From NCBI GenBank assembly GCA_946614435.1, contig CAMOGW010000018.1:1-37904 (forward strand): DNA of 37,904 nt. The letters are read 5' to 3'. The stretch comes from an uncultured Prevotella sp. (GTDB lineage Bacteria > Bacteroidota > Bacteroidia > Bacteroidales > Bacteroidaceae). The translations under genes were made by a program, and so were the position numbers. The notes under the pieces were generated by a model. That model ran no database searches, was not told the origin of the DNA, and worked only from the letters and a program-made list of their open reading frames with translations. Shown here piece by piece: positions 18,181 through 27,091 of the stretch (position 1 is the first letter of the stretch; every line of letters begins with the position of its first letter).

Positions 18181-19236
18181 ATGAATAAGAATATTTGTAT
18201 CGTAGTGGGAGCTCGTCCCAACTTTGTTAAAGTGGCTCCGCTCATTCGTGCCATAAATAAAACTGAAGGCGCTATTTATGAATTGATATATACAGGCAAA
18301 GAGGAAGACCCTACACTTGAAGACAGTCTGTTTGAAGATCTTCAGATGCCTCGGCCTGGCATCTTCTTCAATGTGGATAGTACGAAACTGAATGAGATCA
18401 CGAGTAGGGTGATGAGTGAGTTCGACAATTATCTGGAGAACCATCCTACTGATGTGGTCATCGTTGTTGACGACTTGGCTTCAACAATGGCTGCTGCCAT
18501 CGTAACGAAAAAGCGAGGTGTAAAGTTGGCTCATCTGGTAGCAGGTACTCGTTCATTCGATATCAATATGCCGAAAGAAATCAATCGACTGGTGATTGAC
18601 GCACTTTCCGACTATTTGTTTACGGCAGGTGTGAAGAGTAACAGTGTAGCCTCTCGTGAACAGGGAGAAACATCACAGACTTATATGGTGGGCAACATTC
18701 TGATGGATTCTCTCCGATACAATCGTGATCGCTTGAAGAAGCCACAGCTTGATATTGAAGAAGGGAAATACTTAGTGCTCACGCTTAACAGAAAAGTCCT
18801 GCTTACAGATAAGGAGAAGTTGGCTGAATTGTTGAAAACTCTTGTCGAAGTTGCCAAGGAGGTGCCTGTTGTAGCACCGTTGCGCGAGCAGGCCCGTAAA
18901 GTGATTGAAGAAATGAATCTTGGCATTAAGGTCGTTCAGCCTTTACCTTATTTGGAGTTCGGTTGGCTTTCAGCCCATGCGAAAGGCATCGTTACCGATA
19001 GTGGCAATGTGGCTGAGGAAGCAACATTCAATATGATACCTTGTATTACGCTCAACAGCTACACGGAACACAAAGAAACGGTCACCGTCGGCTCGAATGT
19101 CTTGGTAGATGGCGATGCCGAGAAACTGCGCGAATCGCTTCAGATGTTGATGGATGGTAAATGGAAAACGTGTGAATTGCCTGACCGATGGGATGGACGA
19201 ACAGCTGAGCGTATTGTGCAAATCTTAGTAGGCTAA
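18181..19236 (+). CDS. UDP-GlcNAc 2-epimerase (WecB) homologue with altered active site
   Basis: A 351-residue protein with the two-Rossmann fold of UDP-GlcNAc 2-epimerases: GARPNFVKVAPLIRA at 10-24, an aspartate pair at 97-98, PKEINR at 131-136 and VTDSGNVAEE at 271-280. Two residues known to be catalytic in WecB are different: the Glu of HVEAG is V120 (HLVAG), and the His of GHRRE is N203 (TLNRK). It is full length with an intact frame, so it is either a pseudoenzyme or a relative with another reaction. The ATG at 18133 would overlap the B3/B4 gene; 18181 gives the family N terminus. Confidence 0.85.
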   Translation: MNKNICIVVGARPNFVKVAPLIRAINKTEGAIYELIYTGKEEDPTLEDSLFEDLQMPRPGIFFNVDSTKLNEITSRVMSEFDNYLENHPTDVVIVVDDLASTMAAAIVTKKRGVKLAHLVAGTRSFDINMPKEINRLVIDALSDYLFTAGVKSNSVASREQGETSQTYMVGNILMDSLRYNRDRLKKPQLDIEEGKYLVLTLNRKVLLTDKEKLAELLKTLVEVAKEVPVVAPLREQARKVIEEMNLGIKVVQPLPYLEFGWLSAHAKGIVTDSGNVAEEATFNMIPCITLNSYTEHKETVTVGSNVLVDGDAEKLRESLQMLMDGKWKTCELPDRWDGRTAERIVQILVG

Positions 19237-19242
19237 ACTGTT

Positions 19243-19836
19243 TCACTTGATGGCCTTGATGATCTTGGCTGGTACACCACCAACAAGCGTGTTAGGGGGA
19301 ACGTCATGAGTGACGACAGCTCCTGCGGCTACGACTGAGTGGCTTCCGATTCTGACACCTGCAAGGATTACGGCATTGGCTCCAATCCAGACATCGTCTT
19401 CAATAATAATCTGCGAAGTGCTTATTCCTTGTTCGTCAATGCGCTTGGTCGTATCAGAAAAATTGTGATTAAGAGCCGAAACGGTTATCCCCTGTGCTAA
19501 ATTGACGTGATTGCCAATGCTTACAGGACCGATAATCGTATTGTGAAGTCCCACTCGTGTATAGTCTCCAATAATCACATCACCAACGGCATTGTTGATG
19601 CATGCAAATGATTCAACAACGCTCTTCTTTCCTAAAGAGAAAGAATTGTAGGGTGGAGTGTCCATTCGAACTGAACGATGAATGACAGACCCCTTCCCAC
19701 GATGCTGATAGAAAGGAGCAAACAAGCGAATATAACAACGTGGCCGTGTCTCGGTCTGATTCATAACAAAGAAGTCCACAAGCTTTTTCAGCCGTGGACT
19801 ATTTTTGAGATTCTGTTTGATACTCTCTTTCTTCAC
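19243..19836 (-). CDS. Hexapeptide-repeat acyltransferase
   Basis: A 197-residue transferase of the left-handed beta-helix type. From about residue 70 it shows isoleucine/valine-led hexapeptide repeats ([31 protein letters not shown]) and the putative catalytic H124 in ALNHNFSD; it ends with the usual [18 protein letters not shown]. It probably O-acetylates a sugar from acetyl-CoA, perhaps for surface polysaccharide. It lies 32 bases after the second sigma gene and converges with the WecB-like gene, 6 bases apart. The acceptor is unknown. Confidence 0.9.
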   Translation of the reverse strand: MKKESIKQNLKNSPRLKKLVDFFVMNQTETRPRCYIRLFAPFYQHRGKGSVIHRSVRMDTPPYNSFSLGKKSVVESFACINNAVGDVIIGDYTRVGLHNTIIGPVSIGNHVNLAQGITVSALNHNFSDTTKRIDEQGISTSQIIIEDDVWIGANAVILAGVRIGSHSVVAAGAVVTHDVPPNTLVGGVPAKIIKAIK

Positions 19837-19868
19837 AACACAGTCTTGATTGTTCTTTGATATGAGAC

Positions 19869-20741
19869 TTATCCTAAATATTTCATCAGTATCTTGGCAT
19901 TGCCAGAGTCGCGAAGCTTTGCAATGCTTTTCTCTCTGATTTGGCGGACACGTTCGCGAGTCAACCCCAGTTGGTCACCAATCTCTTCGAGACCTTTTTC
20001 ATGGCAACCTATACCGAAGCATTCACGAATGATGGTGATTTCACGTTCTTTCAATACATTGCTCAAGACCGTATTCAATTCTAAAGACATTGATTCATGA
20101 TCTACATAACGATCGGTGCGTGAGTCATCACCTGAAGCCATCACATCAAGCATGCAGTTGTCCTCTCCGTCTTGAAACGGAGCATCAATTGATACGTGAT
20201 GTCCGTCGGCCATCATCGATTGACCGATTTTTTCTTCGTCAATGTCTGTCATCTCGGCTAATTCCGAAACTGAAGGATGGCGCTGATTTTCCTGCTCAAA
20301 TCGATTGATCTCATGATTGATCTTGTTGAGCGATCCCACTTGGTTCAGCGGCAGGCGTACAATACGGCTCTGTTCAGCAATAGCTTGTAAGATGCTTTGT
20401 CGAATCCACCATACAGCATAGGAGATGAACTTGAACCCACGTGTCTCATCAAATTTTTGTGCTGCTTTGATAAGACCGATATTACCTTCGTCAATAAGGT
20501 CGGTCAGTGTCAATCCTTGATGCTGATATTGTTTAGCAACTGAGACAACGAAACGAAGGTTGGCAGTCACCAACTTGTCCTTAGCTCGCTCACCTTCAAT
20601 ACCCCCTTTGCGAATTTTCTGTGCCAATTCGATTTCCTCGTCAATACTGATGAGAGGGGCACGACCAATTTCGACAAGGTATTTGTCAAGTGCCTCGCTC
20701 GAACGATTTGTAATGCTTTTTTGAATTTTTAGTTGTCTCAT
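19869..20741 (-). CDS. Second RpoD-type sigma-70 factor
   Basis: A 290-residue sigma factor beginning [11 protein letters not shown], with regions 2, 3 and 4 in order ([48 protein letters not shown]). It is clearly a paralogue of the one at 7342-8205. Region 2 is nearly the same, but region 3.2/4.1 differs ([32 protein letters not shown]), so promoter choice or regulation may differ. It has its own consensus promoter reaching into the 3' end of clpC and is probably co-transcribed with the acyltransferase gene. Confidence 0.92.
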   Translation of the reverse strand: MRQLKIQKSITNRSSEALDKYLVEIGRAPLISIDEEIELAQKIRKGGIEGERAKDKLVTANLRFVVSVAKQYQHQGLTLTDLIDEGNIGLIKAAQKFDETRGFKFISYAVWWIRQSILQAIAEQSRIVRLPLNQVGSLNKINHEINRFEQENQRHPSVSELAEMTDIDEEKIGQSMMADGHHVSIDAPFQDGEDNCMLDVMASGDDSRTDRYVDHESMSLELNTVLSNVLKEREITIIRECFGIGCHEKGLEEIGDQLGLTRERVRQIREKSIAKLRDSGNAKILMKYLG

Positions 20742-20820
20742 CCCTTATGCCTTTTCTTCTTAAATATTAGCTAAACGTCTGCTATTCAGTGATATAACGA
20801 AAGATGACTGAAATCGGCTG

Positions 20821-20851
20821 CAAAATTAGCAAAAATCTTCCAAATTACAAA
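20821..20851 (-). promoter_or_regulatory. Promoter of the second sigma-factor gene
   Basis: On the minus strand TTTG (20848-20851), 19 bases, TAATTTTG (20821-20828). Complete consensus. The -33 box lies within the last codon region of clpC. The leader is about 75 bases. Confidence 0.75.
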
Positions 20852-23388
20852 ATTTTTTCGAACTTTAGTTTGTTTTCGCTGTCTTTGCTCACACGAATCA
20901 TAGAACCTGATGGTAAATCATCGTTGACAATCATCTCGGCTAATTCATCCTCGATATAGTTCTGAATGGCACGCTTCAGAGGACGAGCACCAAACTGTAC
21001 GTCATATCCATGTTGAGCCACAAATTGCTTGGCTTCATCGCTCAGTTCCACTTTAATGCCCATTTCTTCAATACGTTTCAAGAGCCCTTTCAGTTCAATG
21101 TCGATAATCTTCTCGATGGCTTTCAAGTCAAGCTGGTCGAAAGTGATGATTTCGTCAAGACGATTCAAAAATTCTGGAGAGAACTGTTTTGACAGAGCCT
21201 TCTGCACAATGGAACGTGCGTGCTCCTTGTCTTTGTCGTTCATGTTCATGCCCAGCTGTCCTGCATTAAATCCGATGCCGCGTCCGAAATCTTTCAGTTG
21301 ACGTGTACCGGCATTTGAGGTCATGATGATGACAGTATTGCGGAAATCGACAAAGCGTCCGTTGCCGTCGGTAAGTCTTCCTTCGTCCAAGACTTGCAAA
21401 AGCAGGTTGAATACGTTTCCATGCGCTTTTTCTATTTCATCGAGTAGCACGATAGAATAGGGGTGACGGCGTACACGCTCAGTGAGTTGTCCTCCTTCCT
21501 CATAGCCTACATATCCTGGAGGCGCACCAATCAGGCGTGAGACGTTAAAGGACTCGGTATATTCACTCATGTCAATGCGAATGAGCGAATCAGCTGAGCC
21601 AAACATGAATTCTGCCAGTTTCTTCGCAAGATAAGTCTTACCTACGCCAGTAGGCCCAAGAAACATGAACACTCCGATGGGATGGTTGGGATCTTTGAGA
21701 CCTACGCGGTTGCGCTGAATGGCTTTCACCATCTTGTCAATAGCAGCATCTTGGGCAATCACTGCGTTCTTCAGTTCTGATGCCATGCCTTTCAGTCGAA
21801 GACCTTCCTTTTCAGCCATGCGCTGTACCGGAACTCCAGTCATCATTGACACTACGTCGGCTATTACATCGGCATCAACCGTTTGGCGATTGTCCATCGA
21901 ACCGTTCGACCAGTCGTTGCGCATCATAGCTAAGTTGGCTTCCAAGTCCGTCTGACGGTCTCTATAGCTGGCAGCCAGTTCAAAGTTCTGATTGTGTACG
22001 GCCTGTTTCTTCTTTTCGAGTATCTGGGCAAGCTCTTTCTCTTTCTCCATGATTTCAGGGGGAATATGAGCATGAGACAGATGCATGCGTGAACCAGCCT
22101 CATCCATCGCGTCGATGGCTTTGTCAGGGAATGCACGATCGGTAATATATCGTCCTGTCAATCTGACACAAGCTTCAATCGCATCGTCAGTGTATTCAAC
22201 GTGGTGATGATGCTCGTATCGGTTCTTGATGTTCTTCAGAATCTGTATGGTCTCCTCGTTTGTCGTCGGTTCGACCACAACCTTTTGGAAACGGCGTTCC
22301 AAAGCTCCATCCTTTTCTATGGAGTTGCGATATTCATCAAGCGTTGTAGCGCCAATGCATTGTATTGCACCGCGTGCTAAAGCGGGCTTCATGATGTTGG
22401 CAGCATCCATTGAACCAGGGGCTGAACCTGCGCCGATGATTGTATGAATCTCGTCAATAAAGACAATGATGTCAGGATCCTGCTCTATCTCTTTTAGAAG
22501 GGCTCTGATGCGTTCTTCAAACTGCCCACGATATTTAGTGCCTGCCACTATGGCAGTCATATCCAGTGACACAAGTCGTTTGTTGAAGAACATGGGCGAA
22601 GTCTTGTGCTGTGAAATCATCTGGGCGAGTCCTTCCACGATGGCACTCTTTCCTACACCGGGTTCTCCAATGAGTATCGGATTATTCTTTTTCCTGCGAC
22701 CTAAGATTTCAACAACACGTTGTATCTCATGTTCGCGTCCCACGACGGGGTCAAGCTTACCTTCAGCAGCAGCCTGGGTAAGGTCGGTTGAGAAATTATC
22801 CAGTACGGGAGTCTTTGAATCCTTTTTTTGTTGCGTAGCTGTTGTGCTGTTCGAACTGTTCTGGGATCCTTTACTATTTGCTGAAGAGGCGAATTCTTCA
22901 TCTTCTTCCTCATCGGAAAGACCAATACCATTGATAATATTGCCTTCAGACTTTTGTGAGCGCATGAGGCTCAATACGTCTTCGTAGTTCATATTGTTGA
23001 ATTCCAAAATTTGTTTTGCACCGTTGGCTGTTTGATCATGCAGAATTGCTAACAGCAGATGTTGTTCATCGACTTTTGTTGTGTGTTGTGTACGCGCCTC
23101 AAGAACTGCCAGTTTCAGTATGTTTGAGGCTTTCTCGTTCAGTACCAATTCTCTTGTGTTGATGGGCAGGTCCAATTCGTTCTGCCTTACTTTTTGCTCT
23201 AATTCTGTTTTTATAGATTGAAGATTCAGTCGCAGTCTGTGAAACACGTCTATAACAGGACCTTCTTTCATGCGCATGATGCCTAAGAGCAGATGCTCAG
23301 GTCCTACCGATGAGCAAGCAAGTCGAGCTGCTTCCTCACGGCTGTATGCAAGTATTTCAGAAACTCTTGGTGAAAATTGACTTGACAT
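20845..23388 (-). CDS. clpC: ClpC-type AAA+ unfoldase
   Basis: An 847-residue ATPase that unfolds proteins for ClpP. Seen in order: two Clp_N repeats (1-145), an acidic/Ser/Asn-rich linker (155-195), AAA+ domain 1 with Walker A GEPGVGKS at 241-248 and FIDEIH at 310-315, a UVR-like coiled region (about 450-485), and AAA+ domain 2 with Walker A GPTGVGKT at 578-585 and LLDEIEKAH. The UVR segment identifies ClpC rather than ClpA or ClpB. Full length. No consensus promoter is obvious upstream. Confidence 0.96.
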   Translation of the reverse strand: MSSQFSPRVSEILAYSREEAARLACSSVGPEHLLLGIMRMKEGPVIDVFHRLRLNLQSIKTELEQKVRQNELDLPINTRELVLNEKASNILKLAVLEARTQHTTKVDEQHLLLAILHDQTANGAKQILEFNNMNYEDVLSLMRSQKSEGNIINGIGLSDEEEDEEFASSANSKGSQNSSNSTTATQQKKDSKTPVLDNFSTDLTQAAAEGKLDPVVGREHEIQRVVEILGRRKKNNPILIGEPGVGKSAIVEGLAQMISQHKTSPMFFNKRLVSLDMTAIVAGTKYRGQFEERIRALLKEIEQDPDIIVFIDEIHTIIGAGSAPGSMDAANIMKPALARGAIQCIGATTLDEYRNSIEKDGALERRFQKVVVEPTTNEETIQILKNIKNRYEHHHHVEYTDDAIEACVRLTGRYITDRAFPDKAIDAMDEAGSRMHLSHAHIPPEIMEKEKELAQILEKKKQAVHNQNFELAASYRDRQTDLEANLAMMRNDWSNGSMDNRQTVDADVIADVVSMMTGVPVQRMAEKEGLRLKGMASELKNAVIAQDAAIDKMVKAIQRNRVGLKDPNHPIGVFMFLGPTGVGKTYLAKKLAEFMFGSADSLIRIDMSEYTESFNVSRLIGAPPGYVGYEEGGQLTERVRRHPYSIVLLDEIEKAHGNVFNLLLQVLDEGRLTDGNGRFVDFRNTVIIMTSNAGTRQLKDFGRGIGFNAGQLGMNMNDKDKEHARSIVQKALSKQFSPEFLNRLDEIITFDQLDLKAIEKIIDIELKGLLKRIEEMGIKVELSDEAKQFVAQHGYDVQFGARPLKRAIQNYIEDELAEMIVNDDLPSGSMIRVSKDSENKLKFEKIL

Positions 23389-23455
23389 TAATAATCCTTT
23401 CTACCTTTAAATATGTTACGTCTTCATTTACAAAATTGCAAAAGTCGTGCCAATT

Positions 23456-23502
23456 TGAAAAATCAGGGCGCAATCCAGTCATTGTATAGGATTGCGCCCT
23501 GA
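23456..23502 (-). terminator. Terminator of the C1 peptidase operon
   Basis: A perfect 14-bp stem (23463-23476 with 23489-23502, core AGGGCGCAATCC) with a 12-base loop; on the minus strand it is followed by five T. It lies 45 bases after the C1 peptidase stop. Confidence 0.85.
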
Positions 23503-23547
23503 CAAATGGAATGCTAATTCTTGATGCAAATCTTATGGAATCAGAGT

Positions 23548-24750
23548 TTAAATGCCCAACTTCTTACGAATGTTCTTGGGAATGGCATTTTTGTTCACGA
23601 GGAAATCCATCGTATTGGCAGCGATGAAGGTCTTGGTCATGTACCAGATGCCTTTGTATTCACCGCTTTCACCCCATGAGTTCTTCACCATATAGTATTC
23701 CTTGCCATTCTGGTCTTTAGCTACGCCATAGATCAGCATGCCATGATCGTCGGTCAGTTCCCAGTTGTCGAAACGCTCCTGACGCATCTCCTGAGTAGGA
23801 ACAATCTCTGGTACGTTTACACCCAGCGAATCAATAATATCACGCTTCTTTGCAGGAGCCAGTTTTAGCCAGCGAGCCATGTCGCTTCCGCGAAGACTCT
23901 GAGCAGCCTTTCCATCAACGGCATAAGCCAGACCGGTGCGAGTGAATCCGTCTTCTGAAACGTCGCCACCCCATGCAATGGTATAGCCATTGTCGATAGC
24001 ATTGTCAATCACCTGCATCATCTCATCCATCGGCAGGTTATAGCTGAGCGGGAAGCGCCAGTTGTCCTGCACCTCTACTGCAAATGCTGTATAGAAGGGA
24101 TGGTGTGTGTAGCTGGTGATGCTGACGTAGTCGTCGAGATTAATGCCGAGGCTCTGTACAAAAGTCTTCGGGGTGTACTTCTTGCCTTCATACGTAAATT
24201 CTTCAGGACATTTGCCTAAGTAGGCATCCAGAATACCTTGAAGACCAACTTTCCATTGATTTGAGATCTTTTTTGCCGTGCTTTTAGAAATAGCGGCCAC
24301 GTATGGTTCGAGCAAAGCGAAGAACTCATTGAAGTTATTGAGCGAATCGCCATACAGTGAACCGGGGAAAGGCATTGCGTCTTCCGGGCAAATTCCATGA
24401 GCCTTGAGGGTGGCCAGAACGTCCTCAGCCGAACCACCTTGTGAGAACTGGCAGTCGCCATGATAGCGAACCACCTGAATGGCGCGTTCCATATAAGTCT
24501 TATTGGCTACGAACGATTCGCAGAGATCGTATGTCTTTCCCGTTGCCTTGAGAATCTCGGCCTCGAAGAATGACAGTGTGGAATAGTCCCAGCAAGTGCC
24601 TGAACGGTTCTGGTCTTTGATACTTGTAATCGGATTCTCCTTGATGGTGGTGAATACCGGCTTGTTCGATGCAGAAGAATCCTTCTTCTCTTCTGCCTGC
24701 ACATTGAAGGTCATTGTGGCCAGCAATGCATAGAGGAATAATTTTTTCAT
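23548..24750 (-). CDS. Exported C1-family cysteine peptidase (bleomycin-hydrolase-like)
   Basis: A 400-residue papain-fold aminopeptidase of the bleomycin hydrolase/PepC group. It has a signal peptide (1-19), which cytosolic PepC lacks. Catalytic residues appear as C53 in NRSGTCWDYS, H336 in DDHGML and N357 in VKNSWGE. It probably digests peptides in the periplasm. It starts 4 bases after the aminopeptidase P gene, so the two are one unit, ended by the hairpin at 23463-23502. Confidence 0.93.
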   Translation of the reverse strand: MKKLFLYALLATMTFNVQAEEKKDSSASNKPVFTTIKENPITSIKDQNRSGTCWDYSTLSFFEAEILKATGKTYDLCESFVANKTYMERAIQVVRYHGDCQFSQGGSAEDVLATLKAHGICPEDAMPFPGSLYGDSLNNFNEFFALLEPYVAAISKSTAKKISNQWKVGLQGILDAYLGKCPEEFTYEGKKYTPKTFVQSLGINLDDYVSITSYTHHPFYTAFAVEVQDNWRFPLSYNLPMDEMMQVIDNAIDNGYTIAWGGDVSEDGFTRTGLAYAVDGKAAQSLRGSDMARWLKLAPAKKRDIIDSLGVNVPEIVPTQEMRQERFDNWELTDDHGMLIYGVAKDQNGKEYYMVKNSWGESGEYKGIWYMTKTFIAANTMDFLVNKNAIPKNIRKKLGI

Positions 24751-24754
24751 TTTT

Positions 24755-26167
24755 CTATTTTGTTAAATACTTGTTGTTCTCCATGAACTCTTCCAGTTCG
24801 GCAGGATGATAAGGAATGCGTTTAGTGCCAAGGAACCGGCAACCGTCCTTTGTGATGAGAAGGTCGTCTTCTATGCGGATTCCGCCAAAGTCTTTATACG
24901 TTTCGAGCTTCTCATAATTGATGAATTCCTTGCAGTGTCCTTTCGCGCGCCAGTCGTCAATGAGGGCCGGAATGAAATAGATGCCAGGCTCGTCAGTCAC
25001 AACGAATCCCTCTTGCAAGCGGCGACCCATGCGCAGGCAATTTGTTCCGAACTGTTCCAGATTGGGTCTCGTCTCTTCATCGAATCCGACGTAGATTTGT
25101 CCTAATCCCTCCATGTCGTGTACGTCCATGCCCATCATGTGGCCTAATCCGTGAGGGAGGAACATGGCATGAGCTCCAGCCCGTACAGCCTCTTCAGTAT
25201 CTCCTTTCATCAGTCCCAATTCCTTCAGCCGTTCTGTCATCAGTCGGCAAACAGCAAAGTGAATGTCTGCATATTTCACGCCAGGCTTGGCTATCTCGAG
25301 CACATAGTCGTGACAGGCTTCTACGATGGTATAGATTTCAAGCTGACGCTGATCGAACTTTCCTGTGACAGGCATAGTACGAGTGTTGTCTGAACAGTAG
25401 TCATCCAATTCGCAGCCTGCATCACAGAGCGCCAGTCTGCCTGCCTCAAGCTTAGCATTTGATGGACACCCGTGCATGATTTCGCCATGTTGTGTGAAGA
25501 TGGTTGCGAAGCTTACGCCTTGTGCGAGTGAGCGAGCCACGCCGTCCACTTGTCCACCTACGAATCGCTCAGTGACATCGGGTCTGATTAGGATTTGCGC
25601 TGTGGTATGCATTGCATATCCTACGTCGCATGCGCGTTCTATTGCTTCAATCTCCTGAGGCTCTTTCGTTGAGCGCTGTGCCACCACCGCCATGATCAGT
25701 TTCAGCGAAGCCGATTCCTTTTGCTGGTTGGGATGAATACCGAGCAAATCCATGATTTGGATTTTCGTGTCGTGGCGATAGGGTGGCAAGAAGTGGATGG
25801 GGCGCTTCTGGCGCAAGGCTTCGTTGCAGATACTTTTCAGTTCTTTCATCGGAGCCGTCTTTGTAACGCCCACTTCATCGGCAAGGTCGGCTACCGATGG
25901 GGTGAAGCCCATCCATACGATGTCTTCTACTTCAATATCGTCGCCGAAGAGCGTTTCCGTGTTGTTGTCAATATCAATTACTCCTACAAGTCCGTCACGA
26001 TGTTGCCCGAAGTAGTAAATAAAAGATGAATCCTGGCGCATCGGAGCATAGCTGTTTGCAGGATAGTTAGCGGGTGCCTCGTTGTTTCCGAAAAGGATGA
26101 TAAGCCCGTCTCCTACGAGGGCACGCAGTTTAGCTCTACGTTCTAAGTAAGTTTCTTTCTGAAACAT
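24755..26167 (-). CDS. Aminopeptidase P family (M24) metallopeptidase
   Basis: A 470-residue Xaa-Pro aminopeptidase-like enzyme that removes N-terminal residues in front of proline. An AMP_N domain (1-150) precedes the pita-bread domain. Likely metal ligands are D249, D260, the HGLGH motif at 339-343, E393 (TDEPGIYF) and E433 (GIRIEDD). There is no signal peptide, so it is cytoplasmic. A consensus promoter lies about 42 bases upstream; the exported C1 peptidase follows in the same operon, together suggesting stepwise peptide breakdown. Confidence 0.95.
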   Translation of the reverse strand: MFQKETYLERRAKLRALVGDGLIILFGNNEAPANYPANSYAPMRQDSSFIYYFGQHRDGLVGVIDIDNNTETLFGDDIEVEDIVWMGFTPSVADLADEVGVTKTAPMKELKSICNEALRQKRPIHFLPPYRHDTKIQIMDLLGIHPNQQKESASLKLIMAVVAQRSTKEPQEIEAIERACDVGYAMHTTAQILIRPDVTERFVGGQVDGVARSLAQGVSFATIFTQHGEIMHGCPSNAKLEAGRLALCDAGCELDDYCSDNTRTMPVTGKFDQRQLEIYTIVEACHDYVLEIAKPGVKYADIHFAVCRLMTERLKELGLMKGDTEEAVRAGAHAMFLPHGLGHMMGMDVHDMEGLGQIYVGFDEETRPNLEQFGTNCLRMGRRLQEGFVVTDEPGIYFIPALIDDWRAKGHCKEFINYEKLETYKDFGGIRIEDDLLITKDGCRFLGTKRIPYHPAELEEFMENNKYLTK

Positions 26168-26208
26168 AGTCTATGCAGTATTTAATTTTTCCCTTTTTGC
26201 AGATTTTG

Positions 26209-26240
26209 CAAAAATACGAAACATTATTGAAACAGACAAA
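26209..26240 (-). promoter_or_regulatory. Promoter of the M24-C1 peptidase operon
   Basis: On the minus strand TTTG (26237-26240), 20 bases, TATTTTTG (26209-26216): complete consensus between the methyltransferase stop and the M24 start. Confidence 0.8.
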
Positions 26241-26273
26241 AGATTTTAGTTTTATTATAAATATAGGTGTCTA

Positions 26274-27089
26274 TTACTGCTTTGACTCAGTCCACCTTAA
26301 CTGCCAGAATGCGACGGCTGCTGCAGCTGCCACATTGAGAGAATCTACTTGATGTGACATGGGGATGCGTGCCACATAGTCAGCATCGGCTATTGTTTTC
26401 TTTGGCAGTCCGTCGCCCTCAGTTCCCATTATGATAGCCAAGCGTTCTTCTTTCATCAGTTGCGGATCGGTTATTGAGACCGAATCATCAGTTAAGGCCA
26501 TTGCCACAGTCTTGAAGTTTTCCTTATGAAGCTCAGCCATAGAGTCGTCAATCCAAGTCCAGGGAACAAGAAACACTGACCCCATTGACACCCGAATCGA
26601 CCTTCGGTTGAGCGGATCGCAGGAATCGGGGGTAAGGAGCACGGCGTCAATGCCCAGTGCTGCTGCTGAACGGAAAATGGCTCCGATGTTCGTAGAATCG
26701 ACAACACCCTTTATGATAACTACGCGATGGGCATTCTTGCAGACGGAATTGACTGTTGGTAAGGCTTTGCGCTTCATCGCACAAAGTACTCCTCGGGTGA
26801 GAGTGTAACCCGTTAGGGCTGCCAAAATGTCGCGTGAACCAGTAAATACAGGAATGTTTCCGCAACGTTCAATGATTGATGCTGCGTCTCCAGTGATATG
26901 TTTTCTTTCACAGAGGAGGGATAGTGGGACGTATCCAGCGTCTAAGGCCACACGAATGACCTTCGGGCTTTCTGCGATAAACAACCCGCCTTCGGCTATC
27001 TCGTCTGCGTGGAGCAACTGCGCCTCGGTCAACTTCGCATAGGGTGACAGTTCTGGTTGGTTAATTGAGGTGATTTCTACAATCTCCAT
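26274..27089 (-). CDS. SpoU/TrmH-family RNA 2'-O-methyltransferase
   Basis: A 271-residue SPOUT methyltransferase with an N-terminal substrate-binding part (1-105) and the knotted SAM domain. Family motifs: motif 1 GVVDSTNIGAIFRSAAALG, motif 2 IIMGTEGDGLP, motif 3 IPMSHQVDSLNVAAAAAV. It methylates rRNA or tRNA; the exact nucleotide cannot be told. It starts 2 bases after the GH10-like gene and is probably co-transcribed with it. Confidence 0.93.
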   Translation of the reverse strand: MEIVEITSINQPELSPYAKLTEAQLLHADEIAEGGLFIAESPKVIRVALDAGYVPLSLLCERKHITGDAASIIERCGNIPVFTGSRDILAALTGYTLTRGVLCAMKRKALPTVNSVCKNAHRVVIIKGVVDSTNIGAIFRSAAALGIDAVLLTPDSCDPLNRRSIRVSMGSVFLVPWTWIDDSMAELHKENFKTVAMALTDDSVSITDPQLMKEERLAIIMGTEGDGLPKKTIADADYVARIPMSHQVDSLNVAAAAAVAFWQLRWTESKQ

Positions 27090-27091
27090 GA

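Noticed and set aside
18181..19236. WecB-like gene as a pseudogene
   Set aside because: Frame and length are intact and fold motifs are kept; only specific active-site residues differ.
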